DNA of 64,000 bases from Cymbomonas tetramitiformis (Eukaryota > Chlorophyta > Pyramimonadophyceae > Pyramimonadales > Pyramimonadaceae). The DNA lies in assembly GCA_001247695.2 (NCBI GenBank), contig LGRX02010015.1:1-64000 (forward strand). Direction: 5' to 3'. Shown here one piece after another: positions 28,723 to 37,661 of this stretch; positions within the stretch are counted from its first letter, which is position 1; the number at the start of each line of letters is the position of its first letter. The translations under genes and the position numbers were made by a program. The notes beneath the pieces are model-generated. The model did not search any database and was not told where the DNA came from. It saw only the letters and a program-made list of their open reading frames with translations.

Positions 28723-30283
28723 CTCGAGATTCTCTACGATGATGGCGCCGTAACCACCCTCGGAGATGTGGTCCGACACCCAGTTGCTGGCGCAGTGGTA
28801 GATGAACATGCCGGGATAGATGGCCTTCCACACGACTCGCGCGGACTCTCCGGGATTGGCACGAAGCGCAGCGGCGCCTCCGCCCGGTCCGGTCGTGGCG
28901 TGAAAGTCGAGCGAGTGCTCGCGGTGGCCTTCGTTGATAAGGGTGAAATCTATCCAATCGCCCACGCGCACTCGGATCGGAGGTCCGGGAATGGTCAATG
29001 GTGTAGTTGTAAGTCATGAAGTTGAAAGTGTGTCCAGCCTCGATTTCGGCAGTCACGTCGTCGGTGATGATGCTGATGACGTGGGTGATAGGGAATCTGC
29101 GACGAGCGATCTTGTTGAGCATGTAGTCTTCGTCCACCGGCTCGCCTTTGTTTGTGTGCGTGGGCATGGGGTAAGGAATTTCGCGACCGAATTCGTACTT
29201 GTCGCCCTTCATGCGCCACGTGCTGCTGAAATCGCGCTGAAAGGGTATGGCGACTTTCTCGCATCGATCCACGTAATCAGCGCTACCGGGAGTACCTTCG
29301 CTCCAACGACAGTCGAGTTTGAAGGTGCCATCCGGGTTTTTGTAGTACTGGGTCTCGCCATTTTCGTCGCGCATTGGTGTGTAGTCGACATTGATGGCCG
29401 GAGGAATCAGCTTAGGATCGCGATACACAGATTTGCCCACACCACGGGCTTGCGCCTTCTCGGCCGGGCCGGCATTCTTCCAAAGCACGGCGTCGTCACG
29501 AAGATCCGTGAGCTTTCGTCGAGTATCGGCGACATCCTGCGTGAGAGCAGCAATCTGACTGCCGTCCACGGATGTTGAGTCTCTGGACGCCACAGCATTC
29601 ACGGTGACTTCGAGAGCGTCCACCTTGGTGCCTAGAGTTGTGACGCTTTGGGAGTTTTCCTCGTTGCCGAGAAGCGCTTGTGAAAGATTGTCACCGACAA
29701 CACGCAAACTGCTCTCCATTTCCGTAAGTTTAGTTTCAAGCGGGGTTAAAGAAGTAATGGTTTCCTGGATTGCTCGTTTGTTTCTACTAATTTCTTCAGT
29801 ATTCTGTCCAGCAAGACTGTTCATGGTCTGCGTGAGTTCAGTGTCCTTGCGCTCCAAGTCGGTACGAAGGGTTGTCATCGAAGTGCTGATAGTGTTCATG
29901 TCGTTTTGGAGAGAATAGAACTGGGAGTCGTCGATGCTGCCGTCGTGTGTGTGGAGAGTGGTCTCTAAGACCCGTATCTTCGCCTGCAACTCATCAACAG
30001 TAGCTCTGATCGCGCCATGTTCGGTGTCCGCGCTGGACGCGAGAATAGAAATCTCCGCGCGCATGGAGTCAACCTCGGCGAGACGCGTTTCGATCCCCGC
30101 AGAATCGAAGCTTTCGATATTGTCGGTCCAGGCTTTCAACGCTTGTTGATGATCCTGAGCCAGTTTGCAGTAGTCTTGTTGGCATGCATTTTCCGCGAAG
30201 GAGCACGACAAAAACAGAGCCAGAGATCCGACAAAAGCGATCTTGCGAAGTCGTTCGCCGCAAAGCCACAAAGACTTTGCCAT
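28723..30283 (-). pseudogene. NirK-like gene exon 1: signal peptide, coiled coil, first cupredoxin domain; frameshifted
   Basis: From the Met at 30283 there is a signal-peptide-like start (IAFVGSLALFLSCSFA), then about 230 residues of heptad-rich coiled coil, a linker, and then the first NirK cupredoxin domain. The frame shifts near 28996-29000: the reading MTYNYTI leaves the frame just before TIPGPPIRVRVGDW, consistent with loss of a few bases. After the shift the domain is complete: HSLDFHATTGPGGG and IYHCASNWVSDH supply the expected copper ligands. The usual type 1 axial Met is replaced by Gly (HISEGGYG). A coiled-coil N terminus is unusual for NirK. Confidence 0.7.
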
Positions 30284-30342
30284 GTTTGCTGACCCGGACG
30301 CGAGGTATCCGAAATCCTCCGAAGACGAGTCCGGTTTGAACG

Positions 30343-30354
30343 CGCGTATTTATA
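30343..30354 (-). promoter_or_regulatory. TATAAATACGCG box of the NirK-like gene
   Basis: On the minus strand TATAAATACGCG ends 59 bases before the ATG at 30283. It is identical to the boxes at 13115 and 30499. Confidence 0.6.
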
Positions 30355-30498
30355 GTGCGAATCGTTCATTTTGAAGTATGCGATGCATTATTTTTGTCAA
30401 ACTGAGCTGCTCGCGCGAAATAACCGAGTGTCGGCTACCGAGTTCGCCGGTCCGGATCGATAACGAGCAAGCAGCTTTGCCTATGCGGTTCATCGAAT

Positions 30499-30510
30499 TA
30501 TAAATACGCG
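30499..30510 (+). promoter_or_regulatory. TATAAATACGCG box, divergent gene
   Basis: The box lies 41 bases before the ATG at 30551. With the minus-strand copy at 30343 it makes a divergent promoter region of about 270 bp between two start codons. Confidence 0.6.
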
Positions 30511-30550
30511 CGCGCTTGAAGGCGCGCCAACGACGCGGTCGTCCGAACGG

Positions 30551-30949
30551 ATGATGCCGACGTTCGCATGCGGTAAATGCGGATCGACTCCGGCGGAACG
30601 ATGCGATCGTAGACAAGAACGCAAATCACGATTTATATCAAAATCGAACCACGCTCACCGCAACTCGTGCAGAGATAAGATGAGTCGACGGTTGCGCGAA
30701 CAGCGTGTGCGAAACATTTGTGCCCTTCGCGCCCGAGCCGAAAAAATTAGAACCGAAGAGCTGCAACGCTTTATGCCCAATTTGAATGACGCGGGACAAG
30801 AGATGGCCGAAGAGTTGTCGCGGTCCATTTGCAACCGATTTATCGACGCCCCGCTACGATGTTTGCGATCGCGCGAAATCGACGAGTACGACGATATAGA
30901 ACTCCTGTTAGAGATGTACGCCATAGAGGTGCTTTTCGAACTCGAGTGA
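30551..30949 (+). CDS. Hypothetical protein; start at 30551 or 30682
   Basis: The open frame gives 132 residues. The part from the internal Met at 30682 (MSRRLREQRV) is helical with an acidic tail (REIDEYDDIELLLEMYAIEV) and looks most protein-like. The 40 bases at about 30625-30664 are nearly identical to those at 14375-14413, and an ATG follows at the same distance in both places. That favours a conserved leader with the start at 30682. The TATA box at 30499 fits either start. No family recognised. Confidence 0.5.
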   Translation: MMPTFACGKCGSTPAERCDRRQERKSRFISKSNHAHRNSCRDKMSRRLREQRVRNICALRARAEKIRTEELQRFMPNLNDAGQEMAEELSRSICNRFIDAPLRCLRSREIDEYDDIELLLEMYAIEVLFELE

Positions 30950-31483
30950 CGCGACGTTTCGGAGACGCTACTTGCGAGGAAGCATTCGATCCTACGCGGA
31001 TTGCAAGTAATTTCTCGCGCGGGCTCCGAGAAGCTCTTCGGAGACTTTAGAGTTTGCTGTTGTCGGAACCGAACAGATAGTGTGGTAGCGTAAGAACCAG
31101 GAATGTTCGGATATGTACTAAGGTGCAATCACCGACTCGCTGTATTTATCAACGCAATATATTGTGATATTATATTAGTATAAGGCATTTTGATGTGACG
31201 TTTTTTTGGAATTCCTCTTTTCGAGCTGCGCCGTCATCACCCATTCGAGCGATACGAACGCACCATGCAACACATCCAACGATAAATCCGCGGTTAAATC
31301 AATTTGCTTATGAGTTGTCAAACAACGGTCATCCGTCGCTCACTTGAGGAATACTGCCTCTAGTTTCTATATGTCGACTCTTGGCGATCACAATATTCGC
31401 ACGACAACGCATCGTTGCTCCGGTTTTTTTGTGTGTTAGTCAACGTTTTCGCGTTCGCTAACGATATTTTATATGTATAAAGC
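30950..31483. other. Intergenic region
   Basis: No convincing gene. A string close to CGAACGCACCATGCAACACA near 31257 recurs near 35152 inside the 2OG-like gene, so a short duplicated fragment lies here. Confidence 0.4.
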
Positions 31484-31819
31484 TTAATATAGATAATCTA
31501 GATCCGTGAGCGGAAGAATTATCTTAGCACCGGTGCTCCAGTGCCGTGCATGCTTATCGAACAATGCGTCGCGACAACGCGAATTTTCTGTTCCAAAACA
31601 TACCCAAAGATTTTTGAGTTTTACGGCAATGATATCTTCGTGTGTCGTGTACACGTAAAACAATGCGTCGTGACTCCAGTCCTGGTTTGAAAGTAGAACG
31701 CGTCGTTCTATAAAACCTAGCATCACGTCTCGAAGGTCCTCATACTTCAAAACATCGCGTCCTATACAATCCGTCAGGTAGTGCCGAAAGGCTACGCTTA
31801 ATAGCCGTCTCTTTGACAA
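31484..31819 (-). CDS. Hypothetical protein with a DALFDK module
   Basis: This 111-residue protein contains LKNLWVCFGTENSRCRDALFDKHARHW. The small frame at 31907-32050 has a related pair of modules (LKDLQEYFGEEHPRYRDALFDKY). It looks like a member of a short repeat family whose neighbouring copies have decayed. No membrane segment or known domain. Confidence 0.5.
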   Translation of the reverse strand: MSKRRLLSVAFRHYLTDCIGRDVLKYEDLRDVMLGFIERRVLLSNQDWSHDALFYVYTTHEDIIAVKLKNLWVCFGTENSRCRDALFDKHARHWSTGAKIILPLTDLDYLY

Positions 31820-31906
31820 AGCTTCCGCGTACCGCGTCGTACGTACGTCTCGGTCGTACGTCTTGCGTTCGTTCGTGAGCGGAACCGATGTCTCAGCATC
31901 GATGCG

Positions 31907-32050
31907 TCACTGCCTCGTATACTTATCGAACAGTGCGTCGCGATAACGCGGATGTTCTTCTCCAAAATATTCCTGAAGATCTTTGAGCTCTTCAGCGTCG
32001 ATAAATCCTCGCTTGATATACTTATCGAAAAGTGCGTCGCGATAAACCAT
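31907..32050 (-). CDS. 47-residue protein or fragment with tandem YRDALFDKY modules
   Basis: From the ATG at 32050 to TGA at 31907 this short frame encodes two copies of YRDALFDKY separated by IKRGFIDAEELKDLQEYFG. The second half matches the end of the neighbouring 111-residue protein. Either it is a small gene of that family or the remnant of a longer paralogue. Too short to assign a role. Confidence 0.45.
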   Translation of the reverse strand: MVYRDALFDKYIKRGFIDAEELKDLQEYFGEEHPRYRDALFDKYTRQ

Positions 32051-32224
32051 ATGCAATGATATTAATATATATCATGATATTGGATCATGAGATTGTGATA
32101 TGATGCATAGACGCATCTCTTGTGATATTATATCATATCAATTAATAGTAGATTTGTTATACAATGTCTAATCAATCAACTATACAAGACGCATGCATAA
32201 TAACAGTAAAGATGAGCAAAATGG

Positions 32225-32677
32225 TTGGTGTCGCATATCATCGCATTTGCAGAGTTTTTGTTTAAAAAGGCGATTTGTGACGCGATAGCGCAAATACGAC
32301 GCAATTTAAACATGCATGATAACAATACGGATAATGAAAACACTTTTTCTTTGCCGGAGTTCCCTCCAACTCTTAAATGCTACCTAAACATAAAGTGTTT
32401 ATTAGGATCGTGTTCGCAAAAAGTTTCCGACGATCATCCGAGTCGCTCAAACGCTGATTGGAAATTTGAATTGTTCAACAAGCTTACAGCAGATTCGCGT
32501 TTGTTCGATTTCAGCTTTCGAAATCGATACATCAATCAAAAAATTAGTTTACAGTATACAGGTATAAAAACCACCACCGGAGTCCGATGCAAAGGCACTT
32601 CACTAAAGTATTATGTACACTTCATAAGTATAATTCGTATAGTATTATGTACCGTTTTGCACTTCAAAACGGGATAA
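32225..32677 (+). CDS. Hypothetical protein, weakly supported
   Basis: The 150-residue frame has a protein-like middle (residues about 35-125; LNIKCLLGSCSQKVSDDHPS) and two hydrophobic ends. No family, no repeats and no clear promoter other than AT-rich sequence upstream. I include it as possible only. Confidence 0.25.
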   Translation: MVSHIIAFAEFLFKKAICDAIAQIRRNLNMHDNNTDNENTFSLPEFPPTLKCYLNIKCLLGSCSQKVSDDHPSRSNADWKFELFNKLTADSRLFDFSFRNRYINQKISLQYTGIKTTTGVRCKGTSLKYYVHFISIIRIVLCTVLHFKTG

Positions 32678-33523
32678 GAGAGTGTGTACGTGACATAATA
32701 CTATCGACATATACTACGTGACATATACTATCAACATAATGCTATCTCAAGCTGAAAGTATACTTCATATCTTCTACTATTTCATATCAGCATATTTCAC
32801 CAGAGAGAAAACCATAACACGGTACTAAAAACACTAGCATGTCTTCATCTCCCTTACTCTCTCTTTACTTGCCCAAATCTTGGGTCAGGACAAGTAGCTG
32901 TATACTGTATGCTGTATGCTCACAACACCGAGCATACCAAGCCTGGGTGTGCCTGGCCCTCCACACAGTGCTTTGCCAGGAAACTATACTACCATCCGAA
33001 CTAGCACTCATAAGCGACTCGGAAAGAAGCCCCGATGCACGTCAGGCATCCTTGAAAAGGAACTTTGTTTTGGCGTTCCATAAGATCGAAAGACGACGAG
33101 CGCCAGAGAGCACCGGTTTTCGAAACGCGAGCGCTAAGCCCCATACGAACACGATTACCACAGAAACGTATCTAAGCGGACACGGCATACCTGATCCTGA
33201 ACACTCGATGTTTGGTTATTATCAGCCACCTCGATTATTAGACGTGAATATGTGCGACTTTACAAGGAGTATCGTGTGGTGTTCGTTGCGGCCAATTCGT
33301 CGAACGTCGTTTTGACGAAATTTGTCACCCGATCGTAAAATACGCTGCCGCAACAACCGATGCGAACAAATCGCGCGGACGTTCGACACTGCTTGTTTGC
33401 TCGCTTCACGCGCGCGCATATATACGCATATATACATATCTTGCATATAGTCGTGAGGACTTATAGTCGTGCAGTAATCGTAATCAGTAAACGGTACGAG
33501 TCATTCACACGAAAGATGTCGTG
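32678..33523. other. Mostly non-coding region
   Basis: A 158-residue frame exists at 32839-33315 but its composition (Ser, Cys and Arg runs) does not look protein-like. The flanks hold CATATACTA-type repeats near 32700-32740 and ATATATACGCATATATAC near 33417. I see no RNA gene. Confidence 0.35.
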
Positions 33524-34588
33524 CTATAAAAAGATCATAACGATCATCGAGGTCCATATGGCTGATACTCTCGCCCAACTTCCGGCGGCGGAGCATTCCG
33601 TCTGATCGCAATCGCTCTGCTCGTCGGTTTCCTCGGCGCTCGTCGGAGAGTGGGTCGCCGTCGCGTAGTCTTGATCCTCGTCGATATCCGCGCACTGTTG
33701 GAGAAAATACGACGACGCGTGCTCTTGGTGTCCGACGTCGACAGTCAGATCCATGCAGAGATGTCCTCTGTTGGCCCATCCGTGATAACCTTTGTAAAAA
33801 CTGTCGGTATGAATAGCCCATATCATGGAGTTGTGGCCGGTCATGTTTAAAGACCGTGTTGCGATGCCGCCCTTCGCGGTGAACGTCATGCCCGTGAAGC
33901 AGCCTCCCGCGAACATTTCGCTATCATCGACGACGCCGGGAGTGATCGGCGTCTGCCAATGTCTGAAAGCGGATAGCGAGTCGTGAATGATGTACTCCTC
34001 CACCTTGGTGCCGACATACACGGGTTCAAACACCAAATCGTCGATGCTCGGATCCGGGTCGTAAATTCCCATGACGATGGACGCCCCGTTCATCCCGTTG
34101 TGACCGCCTCCCGGATTCTCGATCCCCATTGCCAGGTAGCCCGCAGTGCCTTTGTAGGCCATCTTGCCCAAAAGCTGTTCACCGCTCACGTTCCACATCA
34201 AATACAGCTCACCGTCTCCGTCTTCGCTCGAATCCTTCAACCGCAAGCTGTTGGCGTAATCGCTTTTGCTCAAGAACGTCTCCCAGACGCCGTCGGAGCA
34301 ACTCTCGCGGTACGGATCGCTCTGAGCCCACCGCGAATCCGCGATGGAAGGTGTCGGAGTTATGAACTCGGTGGAGTTTGTGCAGGTCGGATTGTAGTCG
34401 CCGTGCCCATCGATTCCGCTTCGATAGATCTGGTCGAACTGGCTTGCGCACTGCAGCTCCAAATTTAGTGCACCGCACGTATCCGGATTTGCTTCTTCCG
34501 TGTAATCCTGCGAACAGTTCGCGCCGGCCAAGCACGATGAGATATGTTGACTCCAATCAGGTAAATGACCATTGGCTATCGAGATCAC
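33524..34588 (-). CDS. DOMON-domain membrane-anchored protein, 5' end uncertain
   Basis: Residues about 120-295 fit the DOMON fold: GELYLMWNVSGEQLLGKMAY, GYLAMGIENPGG, GASIVMGIYD, then FEPVYVGTK. DOMON domains bind heme or sugars in extracellular redox proteins. A Cys-rich segment precedes it (CLAGANCSQDY...CGALNLELQC). A Thr/Ser/Glu stalk and a hydrophobic C terminus (SAIWTSMIVMIFL) suggest a membrane or GPI-type anchor. The frame starts only at GTG and lacks a signal peptide, so a 5' exon or piece is missing. With the NirK-like gene it makes a second redox-type surface protein in this region. Confidence 0.6.
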   Translation of the reverse strand: MISIANGHLPDWSQHISSCLAGANCSQDYTEEANPDTCGALNLELQCASQFDQIYRSGIDGHGDYNPTCTNSTEFITPTPSIADSRWAQSDPYRESCSDGVWETFLSKSDYANSLRLKDSSEDGDGELYLMWNVSGEQLLGKMAYKGTAGYLAMGIENPGGGHNGMNGASIVMGIYDPDPSIDDLVFEPVYVGTKVEEYIIHDSLSAFRHWQTPITPGVVDDSEMFAGGCFTGMTFTAKGGIATRSLNMTGHNSMIWAIHTDSFYKGYHGWANRGHLCMDLTVDVGHQEHASSYFLQQCADIDEDQDYATATHSPTSAEETDEQSDCDQTECSAAGSWARVSAIWTSMIVMIFL

Positions 34589-35117
34589 ATCAATGATATT
34601 GACTATCGAAAGACAATGACCTTGACTATCGAGATCACATTCGACTCAAAGGAGAGACGAAAGGGTGGTGGGAAGGTATATACGATATTGTATATTCATG
34701 TATAGGGGGGTATGTCGATTCTTCTGACCTCCATACAACCCCGATACTCTTTACCGACTCGTGTGTGGGACGAGTATTCGAGACACCTTGACGACGATTG
34801 CGGTCGAGCATACATGTTGAGATGACGTTATACGACGCCGAGATTCGTATGACCGCCTCATCCAGCAGCTCGTGTGAGCCTCAGAATATGACGTTACACG
34901 ACGCCGAGATAGCGATGTATATCCATGATATGTGATATACGATATGATATATGATATGTGATGATATCTGATATCCGATTCGGAGTATCATCGCGGAGAC
35001 GACATCGAATAATCTCCGGCCTCTGCGTTATCGTTGCACAACCGCTGCATCATACTGTCGGTATGCAGCAGTTGCAACAAGCGCTGTAATATCATTACGA
35101 TTGCGTGCACCTATCTA
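34589..35117. other. Intergenic region with short repeats
   Basis: No gene. GACTATCGAGATCACAT occurs near 34575 and 34624, and TGACGTTA(T/C)ACGACGCCGAGAT near 34823 and 34890. A GATATGTGATATACGATATG tract lies near 34929-34975. The string near 34995-35035 (GACGACATCGAATAAT, then CTCCGGCCT) is a copy of part of the surface-protein gene at 20290-20335. Confidence 0.5.
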
Positions 35118-36143
35118 TCAAAACAGAGATCGGCCTAATCCGGGATCGAGCGAACGCACCATGCAACGCATCCAACAATGAATCTGATTCTCGCCGCAGG
35201 CTTCGTCCGTCTCTCGCATCGCGCGCGAGCAACCCACTCCCGTTCCGACGCCGTCGCCCTCTTGCACGCTTCTCAACATTCGCGCTCGTAGATCTCCGAA
35301 CGACACGCCGTGCTTTTCGCTAACCCCGTTCGCGGGAGGTAAAAACATACGACCGTACCATACTCGACACTCATCGTTGCTATGCGTCGGCATTGCCATC
35401 GCGTGAGATGTAGCGTGAAGATACGGAGGACCGCTAAGCTTTGGATTGATCACTTGATTCACGCCGTCGCCGAGCATAAACACAATAACGTCGCCTCTAT
35501 CGCCAAATCGAGCCACCGCCGGAGTGTCGTCTTCGAGGGCGACATAGAATTTGCCCGCGGAGTTTGCGGTAGCCTCGACTTGCCCGTTTTCCAGCTCTCG
35601 GACGAGTATACCAGGAGTGAAGGCGATGAAAAGTCCCTGATCGGCGTGCATGTCGATCGCAACGGCGGCGTCATCGGAGGAGCTTTCGTTCGCGTCCACG
35701 GGCTTGTGGTAGGAATGGAAGTGCTCGAGGTGCTCAGAGCTATCGTCCGAAATAATTTATGACAACGATTCGTACGACCGCGTTCGCTCCAAATTCCACA
35801 TGAGAGGTTCGTCTTCGGGATACTGATCGCGAAAAACGTCGTCCAATCGTTCGGTAAACGCTTTTGCAGCGTCGGACACGATGTCGCGAAAAGCTGTCGC
35901 GTCTTCAAAAAGTTTTTCGCCGCACACCCCCGAATTCTTCGCTACTCCGATATCGATGTCGGCCAAGTCACCGTGACCCTTTGCGATCGTCGCGACCGTA
36001 TGTCGAGAAGTTCCATCCTCGAGCATCGTCGTTTGGGCATTAGACGCGACCTTGCCGCACACGTGCATTCCGATGAGCACTTTGCGACGCAGCTCGAGCA
36101 GTATGTTGTAGCGTTTGACGACAAAATTTTCCCCCACCAACAA
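35118..36143 (-). pseudogene. 2OG-Fe(II) oxygenase-like protein, in-frame stop and cut 5' end
   Basis: Two open segments (36143-35757 and 35756-35118) are in the same frame, divided by one TAA at 35759-35757. Coding similarity seems to run through it (SYESLS, stop, then SEHLEHFHSYHKP). The second part has HADQGLFIAFTPG, then about 75 residues later HATSHAMAMP and RVWYGRMFLPP. This H-x-D, H, R order is like the double-stranded beta-helix oxygenases, but I assign that only tentatively. The 5' end has no ATG and stops where the AT-rich PLV begins. The last 40 residues look foreign. Confidence 0.45.
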
Positions 36144-36310
36144 AACCCTAGGCTGCGCCTAGGGTTGGGGAAAAATCTTATCGCCAAACCCTGCAACATA
36201 CTACTACCCTCCAAACCCTAGACAATTCCGGTGACATTTATCCGGTCCGGTGAGCTTCCGGTGAGCTTCCGGTGAAATTTATCCGGTTCGGTGAGAGTTT
36301 CCGGTGGAAT
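36143..36310. repeat. PLV left end: dyad and CCGGTGA repeats
   Basis: A 10-bp inverted repeat (AACCCTAGGC at 36144-36153, GCCTAGGGTT at 36157-36166) is followed by several CCGGTGA/CCGGTGAG repeats at 36225-36305, among them CTTCCGGTGAG twice in tandem. This arrangement at the border between the broken oxygenase-like gene and the AT-rich genes is what a PLV terminus would look like. The opposite terminal repeat is not in the window. Confidence 0.55.
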
Positions 36311-36355
36311 AAATATAAATATGATAAATATAATAAATTAGAAAAAAATAATTTA

Positions 36356-36829
36356 TCATCTGTTTCTCCAATATTCCTTTCCATACGAAACAAATATTTC
36401 TTCATTCTTCTTTATATCTTTTTTTAATCGAACATTCCCGACAGAATTTATTACAGCATTATTTTTGCATTTTATTTTCTTGGCTGTTTGAGGAGTGCAA
36501 TCATTAAATTTACCGGCTACGGAATTTGTTTTTGATGCATCATAAAATAAATTTTTATTTTTCTCCCAAATGTGCGTTCGTTGATTTAATGGAGGTAGTT
36601 GATTTGATGTCAATTTTTGTGTGCCAACGGTATACCTACCAACTAATTTATCTTTTTTTAAATCTTCTTTAGCGTATACACCCAAACCTGAATTGGGAAT
36701 ACTACTTTCACTTATATTAACAACTCTATGAACATAACAATATGGACTATATTTACATGTCATGTTGCGACATTGGTTCCCACTACTTTTAGAAATAGCA
36801 ATGCAGCGCTCACAAGGCGTTTTCTTCAT
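36356..36829 (-). CDS. SET-domain protein (putative lysine methyltransferase)
   Basis: After an N-terminal Cys cluster (CERCIAISKSSGNQC...CKYSPYCYVH), residues about 40-157 follow the SET pattern: SSIPNSGLGVYAKEDLKK at the start, KFNDC in place of the canonical NHS motif, KNNAVI, and EEIFVSYGKEYW at the end. SET enzymes methylate protein lysines using S-adenosylmethionine. At 157 residues it is a minimal form such as viruses carry. It is the first PLV gene and points toward the left terminus. Confidence 0.75.
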   Translation of the reverse strand: MKKTPCERCIAISKSSGNQCRNMTCKYSPYCYVHRVVNISESSIPNSGLGVYAKEDLKKDKLVGRYTVGTQKLTSNQLPPLNQRTHIWEKNKNLFYDASKTNSVAGKFNDCTPQTAKKIKCKNNAVINSVGNVRLKKDIKKNEEIFVSYGKEYWRNR

Positions 36830-36919
36830 TAATATGACATAACATTAAAATTGTAGCTAAACTTCTACAATAAACATAAACTAACTTAAAAAATAAATAT
36901 TATAACTTAATTTAATAAA

Positions 36920-37081
36920 ATGATTTCGGTAGTTAAATATGATAATTTTGATATTGAAAAATTGAGTATTGAAAATGTTGATTTTACAAAAATAAAAAGT
37001 AAATCTAAACCATATAAGTTTATAAGTATTCAATATGATCAAAAGCCGTTATACTTAGAAACACCAAAAATGCATTGTCCA
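36920..37081 (+). pseudogene. PLV protein of unknown function, 5' part, split by LTR element
   Basis: From the ATG at 36920 the frame encodes 54 residues ending KMHCP at 37081, the last base of the GTCCA target duplication. It resumes in phase at 40681. The motif KPLYLETPKMHCP followed by FGV resembles a family of unknown function shared by giant viruses and virophage-like elements (K-P-L-Y...T-P...P-F-G). I think it corresponds to Pfam DUF5871 but cannot confirm. Confidence 0.65.
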
Positions 37082-37335
37082 TACCGGAATATCCAAGTAC
37101 ACTAGATATCAGAAACTCCCGTACTCGTGTGGATAAACTGTGTAAGATAAATAAACCCTAAGCTAGATATACCCGGAACGGTCTCGGACGGTCTCGGAGT
37201 CTAGCCTACCTGTGACACAGCGTGTGTCACAGTACGAACCTACAGATCAGTCAGCAGTCCAGTGTTGGTCCTAGGGATCTGTCATAGGGGCCTGACCGGG
37301 ACTCCCAGTCAGGGCTGCCTATACAGATTTCAGCA
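37082..37335 (-). repeat. LTR (3' LTR in element orientation)
   Basis: 254 bp, nearly identical to 40421-40675. It contains the inverted repeat TGTGACACAGCGTGTGTCACA near 37211 and a repeated CGGTCTCGGA. Confidence 0.9.
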
Positions 37336-37661
37336 CACCACCCCAGCACTGTGGGTGGTGACTGGCTAGGAGAGTCAGAAATGTAAGATACTAGTGTTAG
37401 GGCAGAAGCTAGGTGACAAGTCTAACTGCCAATCCAACTGTGCTATTCTGATACACAAATTGGAAACCTCTAGGTAGCACGTGAACAAAAGCATACGGGC
37501 AATTAAGGCACCGCTAAACAAGTGAAAAGAACCGTGCTAGCAAGTCAGTTTGAAGATTATAAAGGTGTCAAAGCAAAACATAAACCAGATTGAAGAAGTC
37601 TTTGAGGTCACAGGAGTTCTGCACACCACCATGTTGGTGTGCCTCCAGAGTGAGTAAGAAG

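Noticed and set aside
36144..36166. Telomeric repeat (CCCTAAA type) at the PLV border
   Set aside because: Only a single CCCTAGG-containing dyad and two scattered CCCTAG/CCCTGC strings are present; there is no tandem telomere repeat.
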